From Crotalaria pallida (lineage: Eukaryota; Streptophyta; Magnoliopsida; Fabales; Fabaceae): a stretch of DNA of 64,000 bases. The position numbers and the translations under genes are program-made. Location: assembly GCA_037953625.1 (NCBI GenBank), contig CM075650.1, forward strand, positions 121,069,706-121,133,705, in the 5' to 3' direction. Shown here one piece after another: positions 35,701-47,613 of this stretch (within the stretch, counting starts at the first letter, position 1; every line of letters begins with the position of its first letter). Below the pieces are notes generated by a model that saw only the letters and a list, made by a program, of their open reading frames with translations, was not told the origin of the DNA and made no database searches.

Positions 35701-36163
35701 AACCGATTCATTCTTGGGGGCCCATGCTTTCTTGATTCCTCCTTCAGCTTCACTTCCTCGCCTTTTCCGGGAGTCCGGTTCTCAAACTCTGTTGCGGATG
35801 TTGCGTTTAGTCCGCTCAGTTGATGTGGATGACTTGCCATGGGAGGAGAAGGTTGAGATCTTGGATTGCTTATACACACTTCAGTTTCAACATTACTCTG
35901 GTCCCTGGCTTGAAAATGCCATTGCTGGTTTTGAAAGCTTGCGCCCTCCGTTTGATGATGTCAAGTTGGCCGACGCTGAGCGTGCTTTGCAAGAGCGCCG
36001 TGCTCCTTTGGTGTCTTGTGTCAAGGAGCTTTCTTCTCAGCTTGACCAAGCAACCGCTGAACTGGAGGCTCTTGATCAGGAAATCAGGGATTTGGCTGAC
36101 AAAAAGTATTCTTATGAGGAAGTCTGCAGGGTTACTTCTTTGAATTCTCTGTTCTTTATGTAG
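32795..36163 (+). CDS. Plant mobile domain (PMD) protein gene, four exons, antisense within an LTR element
   Basis: PMD proteins (PF10536, the MAIL1/MAIN family domain) occur as host genes and as cargo of plant transposons. The host copies act in gene silencing and genome stability. Proposed exons: 32795-34622, 34705-35031, 35135-35581 and about 35673-36163, with GT-AG introns in matching phase. Exon 1 holds the domain, including RWCSSTHTFLTSWGEFTPTL and LDLPAFGD, and later FACWIRYFFGDF and AFIAFWLSRYVF. Exons 2-3 encode a Ser/Arg/Lys-rich basic linker (possible nuclear signal KRRKA) and an acidic Ser/Pro region. Exon 4 ends in a coiled coil (residues such as ELSSQLDQATAELEALDQEI). With the nearest acceptor, exon 4 starts with an in-frame TAA at 35675-35677. 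Another AG 15 nt downstream would skip it in frame. The start is the ATG at 32795; the frame is open further upstream but has no ATG there. Function in the element is unknown. Confidence 0.72.
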
Positions 36164-36936
36164 GTGTTGTTTTGCCACTTTATTCCGTTGCTTTGACATT
36201 TCATTTTCGAACTATGGTTTCGGGTTACGATCTTTCATTCGGTTTATGACTTGCGTAACTTTGCTCGAACTTGACTTTTATTGCTTTATTGACCTTGAAT
36301 TTGTATCTTGGGATTCATGATGCTTTTCGTAGTTTGGATTCTGCTTTTGTATGTTTGCCAATGCTGTTACGTTGAGAATGCATTTCTTGTTTTTGCTCTT
36401 CGTCGTCATTTCGTTGTTGTTGTTGTTTGCTTTTGCGCTTGAGATTTGCACTTGCACTTTACACCTTTGTTCTTGCGCGCTTTTGTTAGCTTTGCTGCTT
36501 TAGCAGTTAGCTTGAATTTCATAGCTTTGTAATTGTTTGCGGCTGTGCTAGCATTTGTTGCACTTCTTAGTTCTTTGGGTGTTCTGATAGAGCTCAGCTC
36601 TTCTTTTCCTTTTTCTTTTTCTCTTCTTTTTCTTCTTCTCTTTTTTTTTTGTATTGGCGGCCAAGGAAGGTTTCCATCTTCCCCCTCTCCACTTTTTAAA
36701 TTTTGGAGCGCGCTCCGGGCGCTTCAAACCTTTCTCGCAGATTTCAATGGCCCCTCATGTCTTTGGTGCCAGGATTGTTGTTGAGGTGCACGTTGGGCAC
36801 TTTCACAGATGTTGTCGCTTTGGACCCTTTCTTTTGTTTGCTGCTTTGGATTTTCTGCTTGCCGCCTTGGGCTCTTCGATTGCCGCTTTTGCCGCATCGG
36901 GGCTTCTTCTTCTTTTTCTTTTTCTTTTTCCTTTCC
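36164..36936. other. Non-coding interior of the PMD element
   Basis: T-rich DNA downstream of the PMD gene. I see no coding domain on either strand. It may hold the 3' UTR or further unrecognised exons. Confidence 0.5.
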
Positions 36937-37160
36937 AGTTGCCACATTGGGGCTTCTTTTTTTTTCAGTTGCCACATTGAGGCTTCTCTTTTTTTTTCAG
37001 TTGCCACATTGGGGTTTTTTTTTTCAGTTGCCACATTGGGGCTTTTTTTTTTTAGTTGCCACATTGGGGCTTTTTTTTTCAGTTGCCACATTGGGGCTTT
37101 TTTTTTCAGTTGCCACATTGGGGCTTTTTTTTTTCAGTTGCCACATTGGGGCTTTTCAAA
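36937..37160 (+). repeat. Tandem array of eight TTGCCACATTGGGGC units with polypyrimidine-CAG tails
   Basis: Eight head-to-tail copies of a 26-30 nt unit each consist of GTTGCCACATTGGGGCT followed by a run of 8-11 T and CAG. Each unit looks like a strong plant 3' splice site on the plus strand. Long frames through the array reflect this periodicity and are not treated as genes. Confidence 0.9.
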
Positions 37161-39951
37161 CTAACGGATCACTTTGGATCTTGCGTTAGCCAACCTCTTT
37201 TACAGATTTTTCCGCCCGCGTTTAAGACTAGCGCCCTTGTTTCCTGGGACCTTTTCTAGTCTCGCGATATGGTGTACTTCGCCCGCGTCTGTCCCAGAAA
37301 TTTTTCAGGAGGTCTATCTGGGTACCGCGATAAGGCGCTTGTGCCCGCGGTACGGTTCAACACTATTCTTTTTCTTTTTCTTTTTCTCTTCTTTTTTTTT
37401 TTTTTGAAGTGTTGAACCTCGCGTTCTGCCATTATTGACCCTGTTTGAGGGTGTTTTCTACAGCGTTACCTCATGTCATCAGCATCGTTTGTGCTCTTTC
37501 TGGGGACACCTCATGTCATCGGCGTCGCTTCGAGCTTTTGTCATTGGTGCCTCTTGTCATAGGCACTTTCTTGTTTCTGATTGATTACTCATTTCTGGTT
37601 GCTTGTGCTTCGTAACACCTCTTGTCATGGGCGTTGCTTTTTTTTTGACATCATTGGTTTGTAGGCACTTGGAGTTCCATATCATTTTGACTCACGCTTG
37701 CCTCCGTTTTGATGCATGAATGAGCTCAGATGCGTCTTGCTCCAGGGCTTTGCTATTATTTTCATTTGCGTTAGGATACTTCTGCTTGCTTACGAGAGCA
37801 GACTGGAGCGAATTCTTCATTTTAACTTTGTCGAAACACCAAGTAAACTGAGCTCGCCTTGGTTATGTTATGTTTGTGGCAGCCTTGAGTCGACCGTCTA
37901 GGCGCCCTTTGGCTTGTCTCCATCTTGCATCTCGCTCTTGTATATAATTTCGTGCCTCATATTGCATGTACTCCTTTTCATGTGCGCCTTGTAGTTGCAC
38001 GCCTTTACGATTGTACGCCTTTGCAATTGTACGCCTTTTGAGCCTTGTTATGTCTTTTTCTTCCCTTTTTTTTTTACTTTCTTTTTTTTTTTTTTTTGCT
38101 TTTCATCTTGTCTTGGCGTTGCGCTCAGGATGTCCGTGTTGATTTTCTTTCGACTCCTTGGCTTGCGCTCTTTTGCACACTTTTGCTCTGAAGTTGCCTT
38201 GGTCTTTCCGGCTTGAATTCATTGTTAGCTTTGATCACGGCCATTAACGTGGCTTGCTTTTAGATCCTCTTTTTCTTTGAGGCTGGCACTAGCAACGTCC
38301 CGTTTTCGGTTTACTTCGGGATTTCTAGATTCAGCGCTGTTTGTTTTTCTTTTGCGCGCCTTGGGTTTCGCCTTCATAGCTTCTTATGAGGCTTTAGGAT
38401 TCACACTTGCTTTTCCGCCTCTTCTCATTGGTTAGTTTGCGCCGGATGTGCGTTTATGTGTGTCTTGTTACGGTGGCCTTGTGTTCGCCTTCTCCTGTGG
38501 AATCTTCTCCATTGCTTGGTTTTTACTGCCCCTTTCTGTATTGCGTCTCTTTTCTCGACGCTTTTCGCTTTTGTTCCGTCATTTGTTTTCTGATATTTCA
38601 TTCCCGACCGCCTTGCTTTCATTGTGCAAGATGCGGGGAGTTTTCTTTTTGAAAGCGCGCTAAAGGCTTCTCGGATTTTAAAGAGTGATTCATTCTTGTT
38701 CCTACATAAACAACTTTCATTTTCCGGACGTTTTCATGCTATGCATGTCTGTTTTATTAGTTGCATCCAGTAAATCATGTATAAAGTCAGTTATGCATCG
38801 CTATGTAACATTACCCAGGTCATGTTTTTATGCAACGCTTTCCCAGAGCGTATCTTTCAACATTTCAAACATATAATTTACAATTCTAGATGTTTTTTTT
38901 ATGGGAACAGTTTCTTTTATTACGCCACGGTTGATCCAGGAAAAATTGACAAGAATAACTGGTATGGCATGCTAAATTCAGTTCTACAGCAAACACTCAG
39001 ATGCACAGATTCGTCTAGTTATTGCTTTCTCTCTAGTCAAACATTCGACACATATCAGAGCGACGGCGTTTATGATTGTTATCATGCACATGTCATTTTC
39101 AGCCGTGATATAATTAGGTTCGGACTATATCGAAAACATGTCACTTTAGTCAAAATGGTATTAAATTTTTGTTATCGGGATGATTTTAGTCATGAAACTT
39201 AGCGGCGTAAACATGATATCATGCGAAAGTGACACTACTGAAAACGTATCAAGACATAGATGCACAGAACAAACATGTTATAGCTACGTAGAGAAACCTA
39301 TATACGATTAGGCATAACATATTTTTCATTTTGTCATGATTCACATCTACCAAATTCATGTTTATCAAAGCACACATGATGAATAAGGCTGAGTCAGGAT
39401 TCGTGTATACTTAGCTTATGATGCAGATGACATGAAACGTCCTTCTATGTGGACTTGTTAGTTGCGCCTTTGCTCCTGCGCTTCCCCTTTTGTAATCCCG
39501 CGCCCTCGTCAACGGGAGCGTGCTTCGTGCGACGCCTTCGTCGGCCAGGGTGCGTTTTCGCCTCTTTAGCCCCGTAACCGTTTTCCAAGAGGCCAAGCGG
39601 AGCAAATGCCGTCGCCCCTAAAGCGCTGCCTTTCCGGACAATCCAGTTCGCGAGGGTCTATGCCGCCTTTGGACGAGCCTCGTCACCCTCTGGGAAGTTT
39701 GTATCGGGACAAGCCTGGTCTCCTTCTGTGATCACGCCTTCTGGGGGACCATTCTCTGAGGAGCACCTTCTAGTGAACTCGCCTTTCGATGGTAGACCAC
39801 CCTTCGTGAAGGTCGCCTTCGGTCTGAAGGAGTACCTCGTCGCCGCAACGTCTCTTCAGTTGGAGGTTGTTGGTAGCAGCGAACGCTCTCGGGAGCTGTC
39901 TCCTGACCGGTGCCTCTAGGAGCATTTTCTTCAAGGTTGGAAGCCGTAGCT
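37161..39951. other. Remaining non-coding interior of the PMD element
   Basis: About 2.8 kb with T-rich runs and loosely repeated CCTCATGTCATCGGCGT-type segments (37450-37640). No gag or pol similarity is visible on the minus strand where it would be expected. Short minus-strand frames just inside the PBS (39411-39605, 39770-39970) have no recognisable domain. Confidence 0.6.
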
Positions 39952-39971
39952 TCCCCAACGGAGTCGCCAAT
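39952..39971 (-). promoter_or_regulatory. Primer binding site of the PMD element
   Basis: On the minus strand ATTGGCGACTCCGTTGGGGA directly follows the LTR end. It is nearly identical to the PBS of the element at the right end of the window (TGGCGACTCCGCTGGGGA). Confidence 0.85.
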
Positions 39972-41270
39972 TGTTTCTGACCGCTTTGTGCGATAATGAT
40001 GATTTAATTAAAAGAGATAATGGGTTCGTAAACTTCGTGAAGCTTTAGGCTTTCGTTATGTCAAGACGAGGTACAGAGGGGTTTATACAAGGAAATGGCT
40101 CCCACTTTTATGGTTTCTTTTACAGAGAAAGGAGTGTGCGCTTTGGCTTTACACTCCTTTTACGTTATTGTAGTTTCAGAAGGGGAGCTTCCTTTCCTCT
40201 TTGTTGTACGCCCTCCGTGTTGTAGCCGTCGTTGGTTGTGGCATTTCGGGTATTCTGACCTCCTCGTCCTGGCTCCTAGGATGATTGCTGGAGGCGCACG
40301 CCTTCTGGCTTTTCCTCCTTTTCTGTTCCTCCTTTGTTGTTTATTCTGCCTCTTGCTTCTTCATGGCAATCCTCCATTTCTCAGAGGGAGGAGCTTTTGA
40401 GTCTTTTGTGCATATTGTGTGTACTGTGTTGCAACTATGATTGCTTTGAGGTATTGCTCCTCTTGCCTTCTGGCGTTTCTCGGCCTTTGGGAGGGGGTGG
40501 CTCTTGGGGCTCTGCTTCTCTGTGTTTTCTTACATTGTGTATATTGTGTCGTTTCCCCCTTTTCTCCGGTGCCTTTTTACCTCTTAGGGGGACGCCGTTC
40601 TCTTCTAGGGAGTTTCTTCCCCCTGAGGCTCTTTCTCCCCCTCCCGGAGTCCTTGCTTTCCTTTTCTTTTCTTTCTTTTATTTATAGTGGTGTCTTGGAC
40701 CAGTGGTCTCTGTTCGCTTCCCTTCTTCCGTTGGTTAATGACCGCCTGCATCATGTGTCCAGAGCATCTTTCCAGTGGTTTTGTCTTCTTTGCCATTCTT
40801 GGCTTTGGTATTTGATGATTACGGGGAAGGAGAGGACTCCAAGTCTTACTCCCCTTAGCTTTGCCTTGGATAGATAAAAGATTCTCTCTTGACTTCCTCT
40901 GCAAGCCGCTAGAGCTTCAGATAGCTATGACGCCTTCGGCTGGTCATGAGTGCGCCTTCCACGGGTTCTTACTCCTGGATCGCCTTTACTTATTACGATA
41001 TTCTCTTAGGTTTTTCGTGGCATCTGGGGCGCCTTGAGATAGCACATGGCATTCCTTGCCGTCAACATGCTTCGCTCTTTGCTCTGGATGTCTTATCGAG
41101 AATGGTCGCCTTGGTGATCGTCGCCTTGGGCGTGTGTCGCCTTGGGCAATTCCTGGGGTTGGCGCGTCTTTCTCAGCGTCTTTAATACTTTGTTTTTTGT
41201 TTGACAACTCCTGGGACCTTATGTGATTTGGGCCTTATGATTTGGGCTACCAAATATTGAGGTATCAACA
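39972..41270 (-). repeat. Right LTR (5' LTR in element sense) of the PMD element
   Basis: It is the same length as the left LTR, with roughly 18-20 substitutions by eye. The PBS side is at its low-coordinate end. Confidence 0.93.
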
Positions 41271-41275
41271 ATAAA

Positions 41276-42377
41276 GAAGACCAGAGAAGAAGTTTGTGGG
41301 TTGATTTGGAATCAACTAGTTCTCTTATCAAAGGCCCTTGGCTAGTCTGTGGAGATTTTAACATTGTGCTGGACTATGTTGATAGAATTGGTGGAAATCT
41401 TGTTCATGCTAGTGAGATAGAAGCTTTCAGGGACTGTGTGGATAATTGCAAATTACAAGAGCTGAAGAGCAATGGTTGTAAGTTTAGTTGGAACAACAAG
41501 CAAGACTCCAGCAGGATTTTCCAAGATTGATAGAGCTCTAGCTAATGAAGAATAGTTCAGTCAAATTGGTTGCTCTGAGATAATCTTTTTAGTTAAATCC
41601 ATACTGACCACGGCCCAATTTTGATCAAATTGCAAACAACTATTGTCATTACTAAGAAGCTCTTTAGGTATTTTAATATGTGGTGCACTGTGCCTAATTT
41701 TGCTGAAACAATTGTTAATGGCAGGGAGAGATCTATTGAAGGCAAAGCCAAGTATAGGGTTTTAAAGAAGCTTAAATTCCTGAAGAAGGATTTGAAAAGA
41801 CTCAAAAAATGGAATTCAGTGAAATCCAGTGTAGAGTTAGTGAGGCTCATAATAAATTACGTCAAGATCAATTATCTCTTCATGCTTATCCTTTGAGCAA
41901 GGAGCTTCAGGAAAAAGAGAAAGATGCTTCTCTCAAATATAGGTAGTTTAGAGATGCTGAATATAGTTTCCTAGTGCAAAAATCTGAAGTAGACTGGATT
42001 TAGAAGGGAGATCAAAACTCTACTTACTTCTATTATTTCATAAAACAAAGGCATAGAAGGAGCAGAATAACTCATATGACTAATAGTCAGGGGTGTGTGA
42101 TTGATAATCAAGATGAAATTGAGGATCATTTTGTTAACTACTTCAGAGATATAGGCACAAGTAGAAATCATATATCATCAACAAAGGACAAAATTTTTAA
42201 TAGAGGCAAAACATTTAGTTGTCAGGATCAGATCTTGCTAATTCAACCAATCTCAAATGACGAAATTAAGGAAGCTGTGTAGAGTATTGATAGGAATAAG
42301 TCTCCTGGACCTGATGGATATGGCAGTGGCTTCTTCATTAATAGTTGGTCTGGGGTTGGAGAGCAAACTATTCAAGC
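41276..42377 (+). pseudogene. LINE (L1-type) ORF2 endonuclease/RT fragment, right part
   Basis: It encodes GPWLVCGDFNIVLDYVDRIG (endonuclease core), NGCKFSWNNKQ, and then, after several stops and frame changes, the start of RT with NKSPGPDGYGSGFF. It has an internal stop near 41529, stops near 41947 and 42003, and an indel at the expected S-D-H motif near 41600. It is cut at about 42377 by LTR-like sequence, so RT and the poly-A tail are lost. It joins 30744-30940 when the PMD element and one ATAAA are removed. Confidence 0.8.
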
Positions 42378-43429
42378 TGTGATCTCAAGGCACATGTTAA
42401 GGATATATTATGGGCATATCACATTGGAAATATATGAAATGAAAACAAATAAAGTGATTCCAAGTTCAATCAATAGTATAGTAATATCATGCATCATACA
42501 TGGTGATATAAGGCGGACGATAAAGGAATGGGAAATACATGACGTGACGGTTCTTTGAACCGAAAATCGAGAGTGATACGGTTACAAAGTTGTGCTAATG
42601 AAACTATCGCGGAAATTGATTGTGGGTAGAACCTTGACCCAATAGAGAGCCGAATTAGCTACCCATGTCGGGGATCGATTCTGCAGTAATCACACCAATT
42701 CTATCAGTAACTCAGGCACTTCATGACCGGTTGAGGATGGTCTCGGCTATAGCCAACTTGGGTTCACACCCCACCCCAAGTTGTACTTGAACTCGAGAGA
42801 GGCCAAATACTGTGCAAGCATTGGTTGCTAGACACTTACTCCCGGTTTTGTCTTTCCCAGGAGTGGAGGTTGATGTGAGGATATGGATTGACTAATGAGA
42901 ATGAAAAATGAATCCAGATTGGTGAATATATGAGAAATTTAAATCCAATGATTGGATCCAATATATAGTTATCCAGATTGAGAATTGAAAATAACATAAT
43001 CCAGATGATGGATTTGGAAGAGAAAGGGATCCAGTGATCAGATAGCGTTGTGAGACAAGCATGCACTCATATGCATATATTAAGATGGAGCATGCATCAT
43101 TTACGTACATTGGTTTTGTGCATGTTATGCTCTTGAATGTTATATTTAATGTATGCATTTGTCTTATGCCTGTTATGCCTAATAATGTTATGTTTGTTGT
43201 GGTTGATAAGCATATTATTGACCATATTTATAGTTTTTAATTTGAATAAATGACTATTTGTTATGCAACCAAATTTTTATTTTTTGTTGAAAGAGTCTCA
43301 CTCCCTTAATTACCATTTTTAGGTAATGATGTTTTTAATTGATTAAAAGTTTTAAAAAATTTCATATTTTTCGCCAATAAATCAAGTAATCCATTAGGAT
43401 AATTAAAGGGGATATTATGGGGTGTTGCA
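42378..43429 (+). mobile_element. LTR-like remnant ending GGGGTGTTGCA
   Basis: The right end, TATTATGGGGTGTTGCA, resembles the LTR end at 23295 and 28378, and the left junction falls where the LINE frame stops. No 5-bp duplication matches, and no partner LTR or coding domain is seen. It is probably a partial or solo LTR of another Ty3 family. Confidence 0.4.
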
Positions 43430-43964
43430 AAATTCAACTCTCATCATATTGATAGAAAAATAGGATAAAAATACACCAAAAAAAACACACGAAAATAATA
43501 ATATGATCAGAGGCGTGTCAGAGGCATTGTCTTTAAAAAATTATCCGCGCACCGCAATGATTCCCCTGGATTCAGCAGACCCTTATGATAAATATCAAGT
43601 AACATAACTGACAGTATATTAAATAATGATATAACTCATAGAAATGTAGAAAACAAAACTCAAGACAAATGTAAAGTTTATTTTACTTTTGTGTGCCTAG
43701 AAAACTAAAATTACTGAATGTCAAATTTTGCAACATGCGGATGTTTTCTGTCTCTGTCCTTTTATATATATAAGTTGCACCTCTTCATATATGTATATGT
43801 ATACCTGTTCATAAAGCAACACAATTCTTCGTAATAATGCCAAATCGGTTTTCTTTAAACAATTATATATGTATATGTAATCGAAAATTGAACCAATGCA
43901 TCTGTTCAAAAACATCTTCAAATAGTAACCATTTGAAAAGGCACAACTAGTGACTTTTAATAAA
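43430..43964. other. AT-rich spacer, nothing recognised
   Basis: Contains short TA/TG microsatellite patches near 43762-43805 and 43864-43880. No gene or element boundary is supported. Confidence 0.5.
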
Positions 43965-44480
43965 GGTTTAAATATCAAAATGGTTCATGTAAATGTTGAC
44001 TTCTTTGAAATAGGTCTCTGGAAAAAAAATGGTTTTGGTCCGTGTATTTACAAAACGTTTTGGTTTCGGTCTCTCCTGTTAAATTTTGGTCCCCATAATT
44101 ATATTAATAGTTTGTTTTGGTCCATATATTATTATATTTGATAGGTTTTGGTCCCTTGTTATTAGATTTCATAGGTTTTGGTCCCTCTACTATCATGGTT
44201 TTTGAATTGGTTCTTTTATGCAATAGAAGTTGTTTTTTTTTTGTACCCTTAAAAATTATTGTAAGAATATCATTCTTAATTGGTCATAGAATGTAATGCA
44301 TTAAGTTTTCGACTTTTTTTATCTACATTTAACAAGAGGGACAAAACAAAAACATTTTGTAAATGCAGAGACCAAAACCAAAACATTATGTAAATGCAGG
44401 AACCAAAACCAAAACATTTTTTTACGGGGATCAATTCCAAAAAGGTCAATATTTATAAAGATCATTTTGGTATTTAAGCC
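43965..44480. mobile_element. Mutator-like MITE, about 516 nt
   Basis: Inverted arms of about 140 nt (43965-44100 and 44335-44480, GGTTTAAATATCAAAATG-type ends) carry repeated GGTTTTGGTCC motifs. Near-identical 9-bp flanks TTTAATAAA and TTTAAAAAA suggest a target duplication with one mismatch. There is no coding capacity. Confidence 0.65.
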
Positions 44481-44489
44481 TTTAAAAAA

Positions 44490-45171
44490 ACTACCCATAA
44501 AATTGGTAGCGTGACTACTACACGTAAACAACTTTTAACAAATTAATAGTAAGGAACAACATAGTACAATAAACAACTTGTAATAAATATTTTGAAGTAA
44601 AATAAATAATAATAATTTTTACAACAAACCCCCACTATTTCAAAATATTGGAAGAAAAATTTCAGAAAATTCCTGGGTTAATATCATGGATGTAATGCAT
44701 CGATCGTACCTGGTGCTTTATGGGCTTTGGATCAAGCCTAGACCAATAGAATTTGACATACGGTGCATTGGTGGAGCTTGCCTCATGAACCAATGATACT
44801 CTAAGGTAAGCGATGATCCTACCGGTCACACTACACCCATAATTCTTGTTGTTATCGTCGTTTTGCGCTCTTAGAGTCATACGCATGCCTGGGTGTTCAT
44901 GAAAAGCACTATAGTTATGAGAACAACATAAACATCCAAAGAACAGAATTCAACCACCTTCTTATGTGTTTCGATTACTTATACTATTTTGTTAAAAGAA
45001 ATGATTAGGGACCTTGGTCGTCCATTTAATCTTAGGATATAAGATTAACTTGATCAAAGTGCTTATGATATGCTCATGTTGACGATTTATATGGTTGGAT
45101 CCATATGTGGACATCGCATCACATTGCATTATATGGCTTGTGATGGAAATTTGATTTGTATTAATTATGAG
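44490..45171. other. Spacer with one exon-like minus-strand frame (44662-44886), unrecognised
   Basis: The minus-strand frame encodes a 74-residue peptide of ordinary composition (including GCSVTGRIIAYLRVS and YVKFYWSRLDPKPIKHQ) that looks more protein-like than chance frames nearby. I do not recognise a family and see no flanking exons, so it may be a captured or decayed exon. Confidence 0.25.
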
Positions 45172-45180
45172 GATTTTTCT

Positions 45181-46043
45181 TCAATACCCTCTTAAAAAAG
45201 GGTTGTTGTACCCTTTTTAGGTGACCCAATAAGAAAATGTCACATATATTTGGATGTCACATCATCTAGGCATAAATATAAATTATAAATTTTGCTATTA
45301 AATTCTTGGATTATTTTTCTTAAAAATAATATTTTTTTACGCCTAATACCCCCTATTAATTTCCCATTTTTCATTACTCTCTCTCTCATTGAAGATAGAC
45401 CCCTCTTCTTCTGTCTTGTCCTCCTTCTTCTAGGGTTCTTCTTCTTCCTCTTTTTCTAATATCCAATTCTGAAACCCAATTCCATATTCCTAATTAATTA
45501 TAATGTTAAGGGTCTTTGCAAGATTTGCCATTTTGAGCAAGAACGTAACCTTTATCTATGCTCGGATCAACCCCTTGATGGAGACATAAACTGAGACCGA
45601 AGTCAATATATGTGATTATGCATGTCCTCTTTATCATAATCCCTTTATCGTGTTAAGGGGTATTTGCAAAGTACTAACCATTCGTCAGGTTAAAATATTT
45701 TTCATTTCCCTCTATAAGAATACTAACTTAATTGATTTGAGAAATGGATATTAGAAGAGAAAGAAGAACCCAAAAGAAAAAGAAGAAGATAGAAGAAGAG
45801 GGGTATGTCTCTTATGAGAAAAGGAATAATGAGAAATGACAAATTAATAGAGGTAATATGGGTAAATGACATTATCGATAAAAATATTATTTTTATGTAA
45901 ATAATCCAAGAACTTAATTACAAAATTTATAATTTATATTTATGCCTAGTTAATGTGGCATCCAAATACATGTGGCACTTTCTTATTGAGCCACCTAAAA
46001 AGGATACAACAACCCCTTTTTTATAGGATACCAAGCAAAGCCC
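45181..46043. mobile_element. Mutator-like foldback element, 863 nt, 9-bp TSD
   Basis: Inverted arms of roughly 290 nt (45181-45470 and 45750-46043) begin GGATTTTTCTTCAATACC and GGGCTTTGCTTGGTATCC when both are read inward. A perfect 9-bp duplication TAATTATGA flanks it (45172-45180 and 46044-46052). No transposase is present. This fits a non-autonomous Mutator-like element. Confidence 0.8.
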
Positions 46044-46189
46044 TAATTATGATTGATAATTGACTTATGCGGTTGGAGTATGCAGGTTAAGGATAACATG
46101 AATGACGGATTCTTTCAGGACACAAACCTAAATATTGTAGTGGTGTTGCCGTCAATCTTAGCCTTACATTTATTGATTAAGAAAAAATG

Positions 46190-47601
46190 ACTAAACTGTC
46201 ACTTTAGTCCCTCACTTTGTAAGGAGCTTTCATTTTAGTCCCTGATTTTTCAATTATTCCTTTTTAGTCCCTCACTTTGAAAAAAGTTACTCACGTTAGT
46301 CCCTGACAACGTTTTCCGTTTATAGACGTTAACGTCGCCGTTATAATATCGTATTTCATTTTAGTCTTTAACTTAAAATTTTTAACTCACTTTAGTCCCT
46401 CGCTATATCATGTTTCATTTTAGTCCCTAACTTAAAATTTTTAATTCATTTTAGTACCTCACTATAATAAGAATGATGTTTTTTTTCATTTTTGTCTTGT
46501 AGTGTGACTACCATAAAAATATTGATTGTATGTTCTTCTTGCTATATATTTTGTAAACTAACTTTATAGTTTATATAAGCATTGACTCCAAGCTTTGCAT
46601 CTGAAGGCCGATATCAATAATTTTGATTCAAAAATATTCTATTGAGTTTTGTGTTTAAGAGTCATTACTAAAATGTTGTAAACTCCCCCAATTTGTTTAG
46701 CTTGATATTCAAATGTCATACCATATTCTTGTGATAATGTAGATCCACTAGTTATCCTCAAAAATTTCTCCACATGCCTAGGCAAAGGAGCAGCTCTTGA
46801 TAGCAAGATACGAACTCGTTCACCTAGTGCTTGTTTTGTCTATCAATACAAACAATGTTTTAGTTTTTTTTTGTTACAACAATGTTTTAGTTTTGAAATC
46901 AAACTATTTGCAAATTTCATTAGTGTAAAGAGGATATGGAATACATTGTTAAACACAAGCCTATCAAACAGAGGCAGTGCTTTGTATTATGGAAGACGTT
47001 CATATATCTTAACTTGTTGTCCGTATAATTTCAGTTAGTTCACACATGGATGGATAACTAAAACACTAAAGAGCTTATAAAAAAAAACTAAAACATTAAA
47101 GAGTTTAGAGGAAAAACATACTAGTTATATGGATAATGAAATAATGTGCTATGAAGTGCTCATCCGAAAGAAACTTTCCTATTGATGCCTTCAGGTGCAA
47201 AGCTTGGAGTCAGTGCTTATATAAACTATAAAGTTAGTTTACAGAATAGCAAGAAGAACAGTCAATATTTTTAAGGTAGTCACACTACAAGAGAAAAGAG
47301 AAAGAAACATCATTGTTATTATAGTGAGGGACTAAAGTGAACTAAAATTTTTAAGTTAGGGAGTAAAATGAAACATGATATAGTGAGGGACTAAAGTGAA
47401 TTAAAAATTTTAAGTTAGGGACTAAAATGAAATATGATATTATAAATTAACGGCGACGTTAACGTCTATAAACGGAAAACGTTGCCAGAGACTAACGTGA
47501 GTAACTTTTTTCAAAGTGAGGGACTAAAAAGGAATTATTGAAAAGTCAGGGACTAAAATGAAAGCTCCTTACAAAGTGAGGGACTAAAGTGACAGTTTAG
47601 T
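46190..47601. mobile_element. Mutator-like foldback element, 1.4 kb, long TIRs
   Basis: Inverted arms of about 410-420 nt (46190-46610 and 47190-47601) start ACTAAACTGTCACTTTAGTC and contain repeated TTTAGTCCCTNACTT motifs. The flanks share AAGAAAAAATG (46179-46189 and 47603-47613, one unmatched base), consistent with a 9-bp-type duplication. The 580-nt centre has no ORF. Confidence 0.8.
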
Positions 47602-47613
47602 CAAGAAAAAATG

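Larger units (their letters stand above)
30941..41270 (-). mobile_element. Non-autonomous Tat-like LTR retrotransposon carrying an antisense plant mobile domain gene
   Basis: Two 1,299-nt LTRs (30941-32239 and 39972-41270) are flanked by the duplication ATAAA (30936-30940 and 41271-41275). On the minus strand the right LTR is followed by the PBS ATTGGCGACTCCGTTGGGGA, and the left LTR is preceded by a G-rich tract, so the element reads right to left. No gag, protease, RT or integrase could be seen on either strand in the 7.7-kb interior. Instead the 3' part holds a multi-exon plus-strand gene with a plant mobile domain. The LTRs differ at roughly 18-20 positions (about 1.5 percent), so the insertion is fairly recent. 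It must rely on enzymes from another element. Confidence 0.85.

Noticed and set aside
36654..37189. Long Phe/His/Cys-rich plus-strand frames and Lys/Met-rich minus-strand frames
   Set aside because: They are produced by the 26-30 nt tandem repeat and T-runs, not by coding constraint.
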